Assembly (NCBI RefSeq): GCF_043195135.1
Contig: NZ_JBAFWP010000009.1
Direction: 5' to 3' (one strand)
DNA length: 64,000 nt
Origin: NCEH01 sp043195135
Lineage (GTDB): Bacteria > Pseudomonadota > Alphaproteobacteria > Rhizobiales > Xanthobacteraceae
Part shown: one piece after another, positions 36,037-44,701 of the stretch
Layout of the letters: every line of letters begins with the position of its first letter
How positions within the stretch are numbered: the stretch's first letter is position 1
The notes under the pieces: model-generated
Databases searched by the model: none
Told to the model about the DNA's origin: nothing
Seen by the model: the letters and a program-made list of their open reading frames with translations, nothing else
Translations under genes and position numbers: made by a program

Positions 36037-37347
36037 ATGGACGCCACCACCAAAACCGCAGGTTCAGCCGCCAAGCTGACAGTGGGTGAGAAGAGCTGGG
36101 ACCTGCCGATCAACGGCGGCACCATCGGCCCCTCGGTCGTCGACATCTCCAAGCTGTATGGCCAGACCGGGATGTTCACCTACGACCCGGGCTTTACCTC
36201 CACGGCGTCGTGCGAAAGCAAGATCACCTATATCGACGGCGACGAAGGCGTTCTGCTTTACCGCGGCTATCCCATCGAGCAGATCGCCGAAGGCGGCGAC
36301 TTCCTGGAGACCTGCTATCTCCTGCTCTATGGTGAACTGCCCACCGCCGCGCAGAAGGCCGATTTCGATTATTCCGTGACCCGTCACACGATGGTTCACG
36401 AGCAGATGACCCGGTTCTTCCAGGGCTTCCGCCGCGACGCCCACCCCATGGCCATCATGGTGGCCTCGGTCGGCGCGCTCTCCGCCTTCTATCACGACTC
36501 GACAGATATTTCCGACCCGCAGCAGCGCCTGATCGCGTCGATCCGCATGATCGCGAAGATCCCCACCCTCGCCGCGATGGCCTATAAATATTCCGTCGGC
36601 CAGCCGTTCGTGTATCCCCAGAACTCGCTGGATTACACCTCGAACTTCCTGAACATGTGCTTCGCCGTTCCGTGCGAGGATTACAAGGTGAGCCCGACGC
36701 TCGCCCGCGCCATGGACCGGATCTTCATCCTCCATGCCGACCACGAGCAGAACGCCTCCACCTCCACCGTGCGTCTCGCCGGCTCCTCGGGCGCCAACCC
36801 GTTCGCCTGTATCGCCGCCGGCATCGCCTGCCTGTGGGGACCGGCCCATGGCGGCGCCAACGAAGCCGCGCTGAAAATGCTCACGGAAATCGGCCGTCCC
36901 GAGCGCATTCCGGAATTCGTGAACCGCGCCAAGGACAAGAACGATCCGTTCCGCCTCATGGGCTTCGGCCACCGGGTCTATAAGAATTACGACCCGCGCG
37001 CCAAGATCATGCAGCAGACCTGCCACGAGGTTCTCGCCGAGCTCGGCATCAAGGACGATCCGCTGCTGGACGTCGCCGTGGAGCTGGAGCGCGTGGCGCT
37101 GCACGATGAATATTTCATCGAGAAGAAGCTCTATCCCAACATCGATTTCTATTCCGGCATCACCCTGAAGGCGATGGGCTTCCCCACCACCATGTTCACG
37201 GTGCTGTTCGCGGTGGCCCGCACGGTCGGCTGGATCGGCCAGTGGAAGGAAATGATCGAGGATCCGGGCCAGCGCATCGGCCGTCCCCGTCAGCTCTATA
37301 CCGGCGCCGAGCGTCGCGACTACGTGCCGATGGCCAAGCGCAAGTGA
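36037..37347 (+). CDS. gltA: Citrate synthase
   Basis: A 436-residue type II (hexameric) citrate synthase joining acetyl-CoA and oxaloacetate at the entry of the TCA cycle. The active-site histidines and aspartate are visible in ILHADHEQNAST, GPAHGGANEAAL, GFGHRVYKNYDPRA and the later NIDFYSG segment. The start at 36037 has GGGAG 7 bases upstream; an in-frame codon at 36001 has no such site. It is monocistronic, flanked by a terminator on each side, and converges on the lpx operon. Confidence 0.97.
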   Translation: MDATTKTAGSAAKLTVGEKSWDLPINGGTIGPSVVDISKLYGQTGMFTYDPGFTSTASCESKITYIDGDEGVLLYRGYPIEQIAEGGDFLETCYLLLYGELPTAAQKADFDYSVTRHTMVHEQMTRFFQGFRRDAHPMAIMVASVGALSAFYHDSTDISDPQQRLIASIRMIAKIPTLAAMAYKYSVGQPFVYPQNSLDYTSNFLNMCFAVPCEDYKVSPTLARAMDRIFILHADHEQNASTSTVRLAGSSGANPFACIAAGIACLWGPAHGGANEAALKMLTEIGRPERIPEFVNRAKDKNDPFRLMGFGHRVYKNYDPRAKIMQQTCHEVLAELGIKDDPLLDVAVELERVALHDEYFIEKKLYPNIDFYSGITLKAMGFPTTMFTVLFAVARTVGWIGQWKEMIEDPGQRIGRPRQLYTGAERRDYVPMAKRK

Positions 37348-37452
37348 GGCGAGCGCCGTGAGCCCTTCGGGGCCCACGGCTGCCGGCCTGTGCCGGGCTC
37401 CGCACGCGCATTAAGAGCGCGCGGATGAAGAGCCCGCGGATAACACAATAAG

Positions 37453-37477
37453 AAACGCGGCCGAAAGCCCGCGTTTT
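37453..37477. terminator. Bidirectional terminator between gltA and lpxB
   Basis: The 8-bp stem AAACGCGG (37453-37460) with CCGCGTTT (37469-37476) has Ts on its plus-strand side and an A-rich stretch before it that becomes T-rich on the other strand. It ends gltA from the left and the long lipid A operon from the right. Confidence 0.75.
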
Positions 37478-37543
37478 GCGTTTCAAGGGCGTTGCACTGG
37501 AACGACGTCCTCTGGGACTTTGCGCTGAAACGACAGGCGCCGA

Positions 37544-38716
37544 TCAGCGGCGGGCGGCCGCCGTGGCGAGCACGACCCGCGCGGCGCGCAGGCTCGGGGC
37601 TTCGTCCTGTGCGCCGAAAATATCGTCGAGGCGCGCGAATGCCTCGATCTGCCGCTCGCGATCCGCGCCGTCCTTCAGCAGCCGGCCAAGGGCGCCGGAA
37701 AGCCGTTCGGGCGTGCAATCATGCTGGAGGAATTCCGGCACCACATTCTCCCCGAGAATGAGATTGGGCAGGATGACGCTCGGCAGTTTCAGGATATAGG
37801 GCGCGATCACCGCCTCCCACGCCGCCACCTTATAAGCGGCGATCGTGGGCACGCCTGAAAGCGCCAGTTCCAGCGTCACCGTGCCGGAGGCCGCGAGCGC
37901 GGCCCGCGCCATGCGGAACGCGGCATATTTCTCGTCCGGATCGGTGATGATGCGCGGGCGCACCGGCCAGTCGGCCACCAGCGCCTCGACCATGGGCAGC
38001 AGCCGCGGCAGCGTGGGCAGTACCGCTTCGAACGGGCGCTGGCTTGCCAGGTGCCCGAGCGCCTGCCCGAACACCGCGCCCAGCCGCTCCACCTCGCTGC
38101 GCCGGCTGCCCGGCAGGACCAGCACCAGCGGCGGCTCGTGCGCGGGGCGCGCTTGCGCCGCACCCGCCCGCAGTTCGGCAAGCCGCTCCAGCAGCGGATG
38201 GCCCACATAGGTCGTGGGCGGCCCGCCGAGCCGCAGATGCACCTCCGGCTCGAACGGAAGCAGGGCCATCAGATGATCGATGGACGGCCGCATGGCCTTC
38301 GCCCGGCCCGGCCGCCACGCCCACACCGTGGGCGAGACATATTTCACAATCGGGATCTGCCCGTTGCGTCGTCGCACCCGCGCCGCCACGCGATGGGTGA
38401 AGTCCGGCGCATCCACCAGCACCAGCACATCCGGCGGGGCCGCGCAGATCGCATCGACCGTCTCGCGCAGGCGCTTGAGGATGGTGGGCAGCTTAGCGAA
38501 CACCTGTCCGAAGCCGATGGCGGTAAGATCATCCATGGGGAACAGGCTGACGAGGCCGGCCGCCTGCATGCGCGGCCCGCCGACACCTGTGAAAGCCACC
38601 CCCGCCGGCGCGAGCTGGCGCAAGCCGGCCATGACCGCGCCGCCCAGCACGTCGCCCGATTCCTCGCCCGCCAGGATGAACACGCGCAGCGGGCGCGCCG
38701 GCAGGCCGGTGCTCAC
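37544..38716 (-). CDS. lpxB: Lipid-A-disaccharide synthase
   Basis: A 390-residue GT19 glycosyltransferase that joins UDP-diacylglucosamine and lipid X into the lipid A disaccharide at the inner membrane. The N-terminus RVFILAGEESGDVLGG is the family hallmark, with VGVGGPRM-like FTGVGGPRMQAAG, YVSPTVWAWRPGRAK and LPGSRRSEVERL following. The start is a GTG at 38716 that overlaps the lpxI stop (GTGA); the frame is open far upstream, but that DNA codes for lpxI in another frame. It is the last gene of the cluster. Confidence 0.95.
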   Translation of the reverse strand: MSTGLPARPLRVFILAGEESGDVLGGAVMAGLRQLAPAGVAFTGVGGPRMQAAGLVSLFPMDDLTAIGFGQVFAKLPTILKRLRETVDAICAAPPDVLVLVDAPDFTHRVAARVRRRNGQIPIVKYVSPTVWAWRPGRAKAMRPSIDHLMALLPFEPEVHLRLGGPPTTYVGHPLLERLAELRAGAAQARPAHEPPLVLVLPGSRRSEVERLGAVFGQALGHLASQRPFEAVLPTLPRLLPMVEALVADWPVRPRIITDPDEKYAAFRMARAALAASGTVTLELALSGVPTIAAYKVAAWEAVIAPYILKLPSVILPNLILGENVVPEFLQHDCTPERLSGALGRLLKDGADRERQIEAFARLDDIFGAQDEAPSLRAARVVLATAAARR

Positions 38717-39648
38717 ACCCGTCCCCCCGGCGCGACGCCGAGCACGAACAGACCCGCCGCATCGGCCGCGCGGATCAATTCCTGCGGATCGGGAACAATC
38801 ACGCCGCCGGCCTCGAAGGCGATCCCCGCGAGTCCCGCCTTGGCGGCGCAGGTCACAGTGGCAGGGCCGAGGGAGGGCAGATCCACCCGGCGATCCTGGT
38901 CGGGCTTGGGCGCCTTCACCAGCACGCCCGCGCGCATGGGAAAGCGCAGCCGCCCGCTGGTGCGCAGCGCCTCGTAGCGCGCGAGCACGGCATCCGTGCC
39001 CTCGGCGGCCTCCACGGCGGCGACGAAGCCGTTCACCACGATGACCCCCTGCCCCACGTCGAACGGGCCGAGTGTGCGCACCACCGAAAGGCCGAGCGTG
39101 ATATCGGCTTGCTGTTCGGCGCTCGGCTGCACATGGCCGAGCACGCCTTCCGGCAGCAGCAGGCCGGGCACCGCCTCGTGCGCGCCGATAAGATGAAAGC
39201 CCTGCTCCGCCACGAGGCCCAGCACGCCCGACAGCAGATGATTGTCGCCGCCGCGCAGCAGCCGCGCGATGCGCGGCAGCAGGCGAATGGTGGTCCAATC
39301 AAGCCCCAGGTCGGACAGGCGCGGGCGGGTGAGCGTTCCCACCATCACCACGTCGCGCACGCCCCGCGCGCGCGCCACGGCGGAGACGCTGCCGAGCGAG
39401 CCGAGGCGGAACCAATGGTGGGGATAGCGTTCCAGCGCCGGATCGGCGAAGCCCTTCATGAGCAGGAGCAGGACGTCGCGGCCCTGCGCCCGCACCGCCT
39501 CCGCCACCGCCGCCGGGAACGCGCCGCCGCCGGCAACGATGGCCAGCGGCCCTGCCTGAACCGGGGCCTTGGCACCCGCCCCCGGCGTGTCGTCGGCCGG
39601 GGGGAGGCCCTGTGCCGCAAGCCCTTGCTGTGCCGGCGCCGGGCTCAC
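38713..39648 (-). CDS. lpxI: UDP-2,3-diacylglucosamine pyrophosphatase LpxI
   Basis: A 311-residue LpxI (DUF1009), the alphaproteobacterial replacement for LpxH, which makes lipid X. The N-terminal domain begins LAIVAGGGAFPAAVAEA after a Pro/Ala-rich lead of about 35 residues. Conserved segments include GDNHLLSGVLGLVAEQGF, VGQGVIVVNGFVAAVEAAEGTD and the C-terminal FEAGGVIVPDPQEL. The start is a GTG at 39648 with GAGGAA 8 bases upstream, inside the end of lpxA. It sits between lpxA and lpxB as in relatives. Confidence 0.93.
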   Translation of the reverse strand: MSPAPAQQGLAAQGLPPADDTPGAGAKAPVQAGPLAIVAGGGAFPAAVAEAVRAQGRDVLLLLMKGFADPALERYPHHWFRLGSLGSVSAVARARGVRDVVMVGTLTRPRLSDLGLDWTTIRLLPRIARLLRGGDNHLLSGVLGLVAEQGFHLIGAHEAVPGLLLPEGVLGHVQPSAEQQADITLGLSVVRTLGPFDVGQGVIVVNGFVAAVEAAEGTDAVLARYEALRTSGRLRFPMRAGVLVKAPKPDQDRRVDLPSLGPATVTCAAKAGLAGIAFEAGGVIVPDPQELIRAADAAGLFVLGVAPGGRV

Positions 39649-39652
39649 CGGC

Positions 39653-40459
39653 TCATTCCTCGTGCACGACGCCGCGCGCGGGCTGGCAGAGCGCGCGGTT
39701 CTTTCCGGCGTCGATGAAATCCACAATCTCGCGTGCGAACGGGGAGGCTTCGGTCTGTTCGCGCAGCCGCGCGAGACGTTCGGCGAACACGCCGGTGCCG
39801 AAGAACAGATCGCGATAGGCGGCGCGCGCCGCATGCAGATCCGCCCGCGTGAAGCCGCGCCGCTTCATGCCGATGGTGTTGAGCCCCACGAGGCGCCCGG
39901 CCTGGCCGAGCACATAAGCGTAGGGGATCACGTCCTCGCGCACGCCGGTGATGCCGCTGACCATCACCTGGGCGCCGATGCGGGTGTATTGATGCACCGC
40001 GCACAGGCCGCCGAGAAACACGTGGTCGCCCACGTCCACATGGCCGCCGAGGGTGGCGTTATTGGCGAAGATCACGTGGTTGCCGACGACGCAATCGTGC
40101 CCCACATGGGCGGCGGTCATCAGCATGCAGCCATCGCCGATGCGAGTGACGCCGCGCCCGCCGGCGGTGCCGATATTGGCCGTCACATGCTCGCGGATCA
40201 CGCAATCCACGCCGATGGTGAGTGCGGTGCGCTCACCCTTGTAATGCACGGATTGGGGCGGCGTGCCGAGCGAGGCGAACGGATAAACCTCCGTGCGCGC
40301 GCCGATGGTGGTCTGCCCCTGCACGTTCACATGGGAGATCAGCCGAACGCCGGCATGCAGCGTGACGTCCGGCCCGACGGTGCAGAACGGGCCGATCTGG
40401 ACATCGTCGGCGAGAATGGCGCCGTCGGAAACACGCGCGAGAGGGTCGATCAGGGGCAC
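39653..40459 (-). CDS. lpxA: UDP-N-acetylglucosamine O-acyltransferase
   Basis: A 268-residue left-handed beta-helix protein that transfers a 3-hydroxyacyl chain from ACP to UDP-GlcNAc, the first lipid A step. Hexapeptide repeats run over about residues 1-185. The catalytic histidine lies in MTAAHVGHDC, and the C-terminal helical part begins GMKRRGFTRADLHAAR. The start is a GTG at 40459 just past the fabZ stop (the ATG at 40461 is out of frame). Order lpxD-fabZ-lpxA is conserved in proteobacteria. Confidence 0.96.
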   Translation of the reverse strand: MPLIDPLARVSDGAILADDVQIGPFCTVGPDVTLHAGVRLISHVNVQGQTTIGARTEVYPFASLGTPPQSVHYKGERTALTIGVDCVIREHVTANIGTAGGRGVTRIGDGCMLMTAAHVGHDCVVGNHVIFANNATLGGHVDVGDHVFLGGLCAVHQYTRIGAQVMVSGITGVREDVIPYAYVLGQAGRLVGLNTIGMKRRGFTRADLHAARAAYRDLFFGTGVFAERLARLREQTEASPFAREIVDFIDAGKNRALCQPARGVVHEE

Positions 40460-40460
40460 A

Positions 40461-40976
40461 TCAGAATCCGGTAATCATCGCGCCAAGGCGCGCCTCGGCG
40501 ACAAGCTCGCCGCCCACTTTCGCCTCGCCGCGATACCACCACATGTTGCGGCGCCGCGAGATCTTGGTCATGTGATATTCCAGCACGTCGCCCGGCACGA
40601 CCGGACGGCGGAACTTGGCCTCGTCGATGGTCATGAAATAGACCAACGGCGGCGGCAGGTCCGCCGGCCGCTCGGGCTTGGAAAGAATGCAGATCACGCC
40701 GGCGGTCTGTGCCATGCCCTCGATGATCAGCACGCCGGGCATCACCGGATTTCCCGGGAAGTGGCCCTGGAAATGCGGCTCGTTGACCGTCACGTTCTTC
40801 ACGCCGACGCAGGAATTGTCGCTGTCGATGCGCTCCACCCGGTCCACCAGCAGGAACGGATAACGATGCGGCAGGCACTGGAGGATCTTTTGCAGATCGG
40901 CGCTCGTGAGCACCTTGCATGCGGCGGTTGCGGCATCGGCCGAGAGCGCCTCGGGGCTGCTGCTGGCTTCGCTCAT
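40461..40976 (-). CDS. fabZ: 3-hydroxyacyl-ACP dehydratase FabZ
   Basis: A 171-residue hot-dog-fold enzyme of type II fatty acid synthesis. The catalytic histidine is in LPHRYPFLLVDRV and the glutamate in VLIIEGMAQTAG, with HFPGNPVMPG between. It competes with LpxA and LpxD for hydroxyacyl-ACP, which explains its place in the cluster. The ATG overlaps the lpxD stop (ATGA, 40973-40976). An Ala/Ser-rich lead of about 25 residues precedes the fold. Confidence 0.96.
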   Translation of the reverse strand: MSEASSSPEALSADAATAACKVLTSADLQKILQCLPHRYPFLLVDRVERIDSDNSCVGVKNVTVNEPHFQGHFPGNPVMPGVLIIEGMAQTAGVICILSKPERPADLPPPLVYFMTIDEAKFRRPVVPGDVLEYHMTKISRRRNMWWYRGEAKVGGELVAEARLGAMITGF

Positions 40977-42040
40977 TGGTCCCCCCCTTCGTCGCTGCGA
41001 CGGGCGCTTGCTTGCCCCAATTTCTTCAGCGCGGTCAATTCCCGAAACCATTCGCGCACGGGCTTGGCCGGCGATCCGCCCCAGCGCACGCCGGGGGGAA
41101 CATCGTCCTTCACGTTGGACGAGGCCGCGATCTGGGCCGCATCGCCGATGCGCACATGGCCAATCACGCCCACCTGGCCGCCCAGCATGACGAAATCGCC
41201 GAGCGTCGTGCTGCCGGAAATACCGGTCTGCGAGACGATCACGCAATGGCGGCCGATCACCACATTATGGGCGATCTGCACGAGATTATCGATCTTGGTG
41301 CCTTCGCCGACCACGGTATCGCGCAGGGCACCGCGATCGATGGTGGTGCCGGCTCCGATCTCCACATCGTCCTGGATCACGACCCGGCCGATCTGCGGCA
41401 CTTTGAGATGGCCGCGCGGGCTCGGCTGATAGCCGAAGCCGTCCTGGCCGATGCGCACGCCGCTATGCAGAATGACGCGGTTGCCGACCAGGGCGTGGAT
41501 GAGCGTCACGCCGGCGCCGACCGCGGTTTCCCGGCCGATGCGCACCCCAGCGCCGATGACCGCATTGGCGCAGATCACCGACTGCGCGCCGATCTCCACG
41601 TCCGGCCCGATCACCGCGCCGGGATCGACGGTCACGCCGTCTTCGAGCCGGGCGGTGGGGTGAATGAAGGCGCCGGGCGCAATGCCCTGGTGGCCGAACA
41701 CGGGTTGCGGCCGCAGCGCGGTCGCGAACAGGGTGCGGGTGACATTGACGAAAGCCAGGGCGGGACGCGGCGACACCAGCACGATCAGGCCGGCCGGCGC
41801 GCCTTCCGCGAGCTTTTCGGTGGTGATGCAGACGCTGGCCCGGGTCGCCTCGAACTCGCCGCGATAGCGGGGCGCATCGAAAAAGGCGAGATCGCCGGGC
41901 CCGGCGTCGGCGAGGGTCGACACCCCGCGGACAAGAGCACCCTCGGGCAGGTCGCCCGCCAGGGTGCGCGCTCCGCTCAGTGCCGCAACCTCCGCGAGGG
42001 TCAGCGGTGACGGCAGGGGAAAGAAGAGAGGATCGCTCAT
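40973..42040 (-). CDS. lpxD: UDP-3-O-(3-hydroxyacyl)glucosamine N-acyltransferase
   Basis: A 355-residue enzyme for the third lipid A step. An N-terminal uridine-binding domain (about 1-100) is followed by hexapeptide repeats from about 115 to 310. The catalytic histidine lies in VQIAHNVVIGRHC. The C-terminus NVKDDVPPGVRWGGSPAKPV is typical. The ATG at 42040 has no clear ribosome site; a hairpin occupies the 62-base gap after bamA, so translation may depend on structure. Confidence 0.95.
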   Translation of the reverse strand: MSDPLFFPLPSPLTLAEVAALSGARTLAGDLPEGALVRGVSTLADAGPGDLAFFDAPRYRGEFEATRASVCITTEKLAEGAPAGLIVLVSPRPALAFVNVTRTLFATALRPQPVFGHQGIAPGAFIHPTARLEDGVTVDPGAVIGPDVEIGAQSVICANAVIGAGVRIGRETAVGAGVTLIHALVGNRVILHSGVRIGQDGFGYQPSPRGHLKVPQIGRVVIQDDVEIGAGTTIDRGALRDTVVGEGTKIDNLVQIAHNVVIGRHCVIVSQTGISGSTTLGDFVMLGGQVGVIGHVRIGDAAQIAASSNVKDDVPPGVRWGGSPAKPVREWFRELTALKKLGQASARRSDEGGDQ

Positions 42041-42054
42041 ATTTTAGATACGCT

Positions 42055-42088
42055 GCGGGCGTCAGACGGAACGACCGCCGACGCCCGC
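42055..42088 (-). other. Intercistronic hairpin between bamA and lpxD
   Basis: A perfect 9-bp stem GCGGGCGTC (42055-42063) with GACGCCCGC (42080-42088), plus an inner CGG/CCG pair in the 16-base loop. No T-tract follows in the bamA direction. It could be an RNA processing or stability element that sets the ratio of bamA to the lpx genes. Confidence 0.5.
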
Positions 42089-42102
42089 ATAAGAGGACAG
42101 GA

Positions 42103-44532
42103 TTAGAACTTGGTGCCGCCGGAGAAGCGGAACGCCTGGTCCTTGTCGTAGGCCTGCTGGCTCAGCACCCAGGCATAATCGAAGCGCAGGGGGCCGAACG
42201 GCGACTGCCAGATCAAGCTTGCGCCAACCGAAGACCGGATGCCGTTGTCGTCGAACACGCAGACATTGCCGGTCGCGTTCTGGGCACCCGCCGGGCAGGT
42301 GTACGGCGCCGGGGCGCCCGCAAAGGTGGTCTGGCCCTGATAGTCGAACAGCGAGCCGGCGTCCGCGAACACCGCGGCCTTCAGGCCGATGTCCTTGGGC
42401 AGGAAGGCCAAGGGGAACTGAACTTCAGCCGACAGACCCCAGTAGGACGTGCCGCCCAGCGAGTCCTGGGAGAGCGAGGCCATGTCGCGCGGGCCGATAC
42501 CGTTCGGAGCAAAGCCGCGCACCAGGTTCGGACCCATGAAGAAATTGTCCATGATCCGCAGGTCCTGGTCGCCCCAGGCGTTCACGTGACCCGCCTGACC
42601 GTGCACCAACAGCACCCAGTCGCTGATCAGCGGATAGTAATAGCGGACATCAGCCGAGGTGCGGATGAAGTTCACGTCGCCGCCGAGACCGGCGAAATCC
42701 TGCTTCAGTTCCGCATAGAGGCCGGAGGTCGGGTTGATGTTGCTGTCCAGCCCGTTGAAGGAGAGCGTGTAGCCCGCCGCCGACGTGATGGTTGCACCCT
42801 GCGCCACCGCCTCGATGATGGCCCACGAGGCCGTCCCCGCGCAGGTCAGGAAGGGGTCGCCCCACACCGCGCAATCGAGGTTGATTTCGCGCTGATAGAG
42901 ATTGTAGCGCAGCGCCAGGGTGATTTCGTCGGTGATCGGCAGACCGAAGCGGAAGCCCCCACCCAGCGTGCTGGTGTTGTAGGAGGTGTAGCTGGTTGCG
43001 CTGGTTTCCTTCCAATAGAAGTCAATGCCAGCGGAGAGCCGATAGCCGAGGAAGTAGGGCTCGGTGAAGGAGAATTCCGCGCCCTGGGCGTTCTGGCCGA
43101 AGGAGCCGGAAATCTTCACATACTGGCCACGGCCGAGGAAGTTCTTCTCGCCCAGGGACACTTCGGCGATGAAGCCGTCCGAGGTCGAATAGCCGCCCGA
43201 CACCGAGAACTCACCCGTCGGCTGATCTTCCACATCCACCACCAGGATGATGCGGTCAGGCGCCGAGCCCGGCTCGTTGGTGATCTTGACGCTCTTGAAG
43301 TAGCCGAGGTTGCGCAGGCGGCGCTCGGCGCGATCGACCATCACGCGGTTGTAGGCATCGCCTTCGCCGATATCGAATTCGCGACGGATGACCCAGTCGC
43401 GGGTACGGGTGTTGCCGCGCACCTCGATGCGCTCGACATAGACCCGCGGCCCTTCTTCCACCACGAACAGCACGTTGATGCGCTTGTTCTCGAAGTCGCG
43501 ATCGCCGCGCGGCCGCACCTGGGCGAACGCATAGCCGCTCTTCGACACTTCGATGGTGATGTTCTCGACCGACTTCTCGACCAGCTCGGCATTATAGACC
43601 TGGCCGTCGCTCATGCGCAGCGCGTTGCGCAAGTTGGCGGCCGGAACGTCGCGGATGTTGGAGACCACATCCACCTTGCCGAAGCGGTATTGCGCGCCTT
43701 CGTCCAGGGTGAAGGTGATCACGTAGCCGGCCGGCGAGCCGCTCGTTGCGGGCACGAGTTCCGCCGTGGCGGCGACGATGCGGAAGTCGGCATAGCCGTT
43801 CTTCAGATACCAGCGGCGCAGCAATTCCTGGTCCGCATTCACGCGGTCCGGATCATAGACGTCCGTGGACTTGAGGAAGGACAGCCAGTTGGTGGTCGTC
43901 GTGGTGATGACGTCCTTCAGCTTGTAGTCCGAGAACGCCTTGTTGCCGACGAACTTGATGTCCTTGACGCCGACCTTCTCGCCCTCGGTGATCTCGAACA
44001 CCAGATCGACACGCCCGTTGCCGCGATCGATGGTGACGGGATTGACCTTCACGTCGGTCCGGCCGGCGCGGCGATAGACTTCGATGATGCGCTGGGTATC
44101 CGCCTGCACCACCGCCTTGGACAAGGTGCCGCGGGGCTTGGACTGGATCTCCGCCAGCAGCGCGTCGTCCTTGAGCTTCTTGTTGCCCTCGAAGGCGATG
44201 CGGTTGATCACCTCGTTTTCGGAGACGCGCACCACCAGCCGGCCACCCTGCTGGGAGATGTTCACGTCCGAGAACAGGCCGGTCGCATAGAGGGCCGCGA
44301 GGCCTTCGTTGATCTTGGCGGGCGAGAGCGACTCGCCCGGCTTCACCGCGAAATAGGACCGGATCGTCGCCGCGTCGACGCGGCGATTGCCTTCGACCAC
44401 GATGTTCGAGGCGGATTGAGCGGCCGCGGGACCGGCGATGAGGATGGAACCGGCGGTCGTCGCCATCGCGGCGCTGAGCGCGATGCCGAGGACGGCGGCC
44501 AGTTTCACGATGACTCGGACCCGAGAAGTCAT
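42103..44532 (-). CDS. bamA: Outer membrane protein assembly factor BamA
   Basis: An 809-residue Omp85 protein, the core of the BAM complex. A signal peptide ends near PAAAQS (about residue 39). Five POTRA domains follow (about 40-440; the first opens NIVVEGNRRVDAATIRSYF). The C-terminal beta-barrel contains the VRGF motif of loop 6 (NLVRGFAPNGIGPRD) and ends with FRFSGGTKF, a terminal phenylalanine as expected. The start at 44532 gives the best signal peptide. It lies between rseP and lpxD, the canonical order. Confidence 0.97.
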   Translation of the reverse strand: MTSRVRVIVKLAAVLGIALSAAMATTAGSILIAGPAAAQSASNIVVEGNRRVDAATIRSYFAVKPGESLSPAKINEGLAALYATGLFSDVNISQQGGRLVVRVSENEVINRIAFEGNKKLKDDALLAEIQSKPRGTLSKAVVQADTQRIIEVYRRAGRTDVKVNPVTIDRGNGRVDLVFEITEGEKVGVKDIKFVGNKAFSDYKLKDVITTTTTNWLSFLKSTDVYDPDRVNADQELLRRWYLKNGYADFRIVAATAELVPATSGSPAGYVITFTLDEGAQYRFGKVDVVSNIRDVPAANLRNALRMSDGQVYNAELVEKSVENITIEVSKSGYAFAQVRPRGDRDFENKRINVLFVVEEGPRVYVERIEVRGNTRTRDWVIRREFDIGEGDAYNRVMVDRAERRLRNLGYFKSVKITNEPGSAPDRIILVVDVEDQPTGEFSVSGGYSTSDGFIAEVSLGEKNFLGRGQYVKISGSFGQNAQGAEFSFTEPYFLGYRLSAGIDFYWKETSATSYTSYNTSTLGGGFRFGLPITDEITLALRYNLYQREINLDCAVWGDPFLTCAGTASWAIIEAVAQGATITSAAGYTLSFNGLDSNINPTSGLYAELKQDFAGLGGDVNFIRTSADVRYYYPLISDWVLLVHGQAGHVNAWGDQDLRIMDNFFMGPNLVRGFAPNGIGPRDMASLSQDSLGGTSYWGLSAEVQFPLAFLPKDIGLKAAVFADAGSLFDYQGQTTFAGAPAPYTCPAGAQNATGNVCVFDDNGIRSSVGASLIWQSPFGPLRFDYAWVLSQQAYDKDQAFRFSGGTKF

Positions 44533-44701
44533 ATGGCGCGCAACCTTGAATTCGTTGTTCTCAAACCCGGGCGCCTGGGCGCTCGGATTCTCACCGTCGA
44601 GGCGCTTGTACAGGCTTTTCCCCGCACTGCAAACGCCTGTCGAACCAGCGGCTTCCGCTTTTCCGCCGACCGTGGCCGCTGCGCCACGACTGGCCCCTTC
44701 G

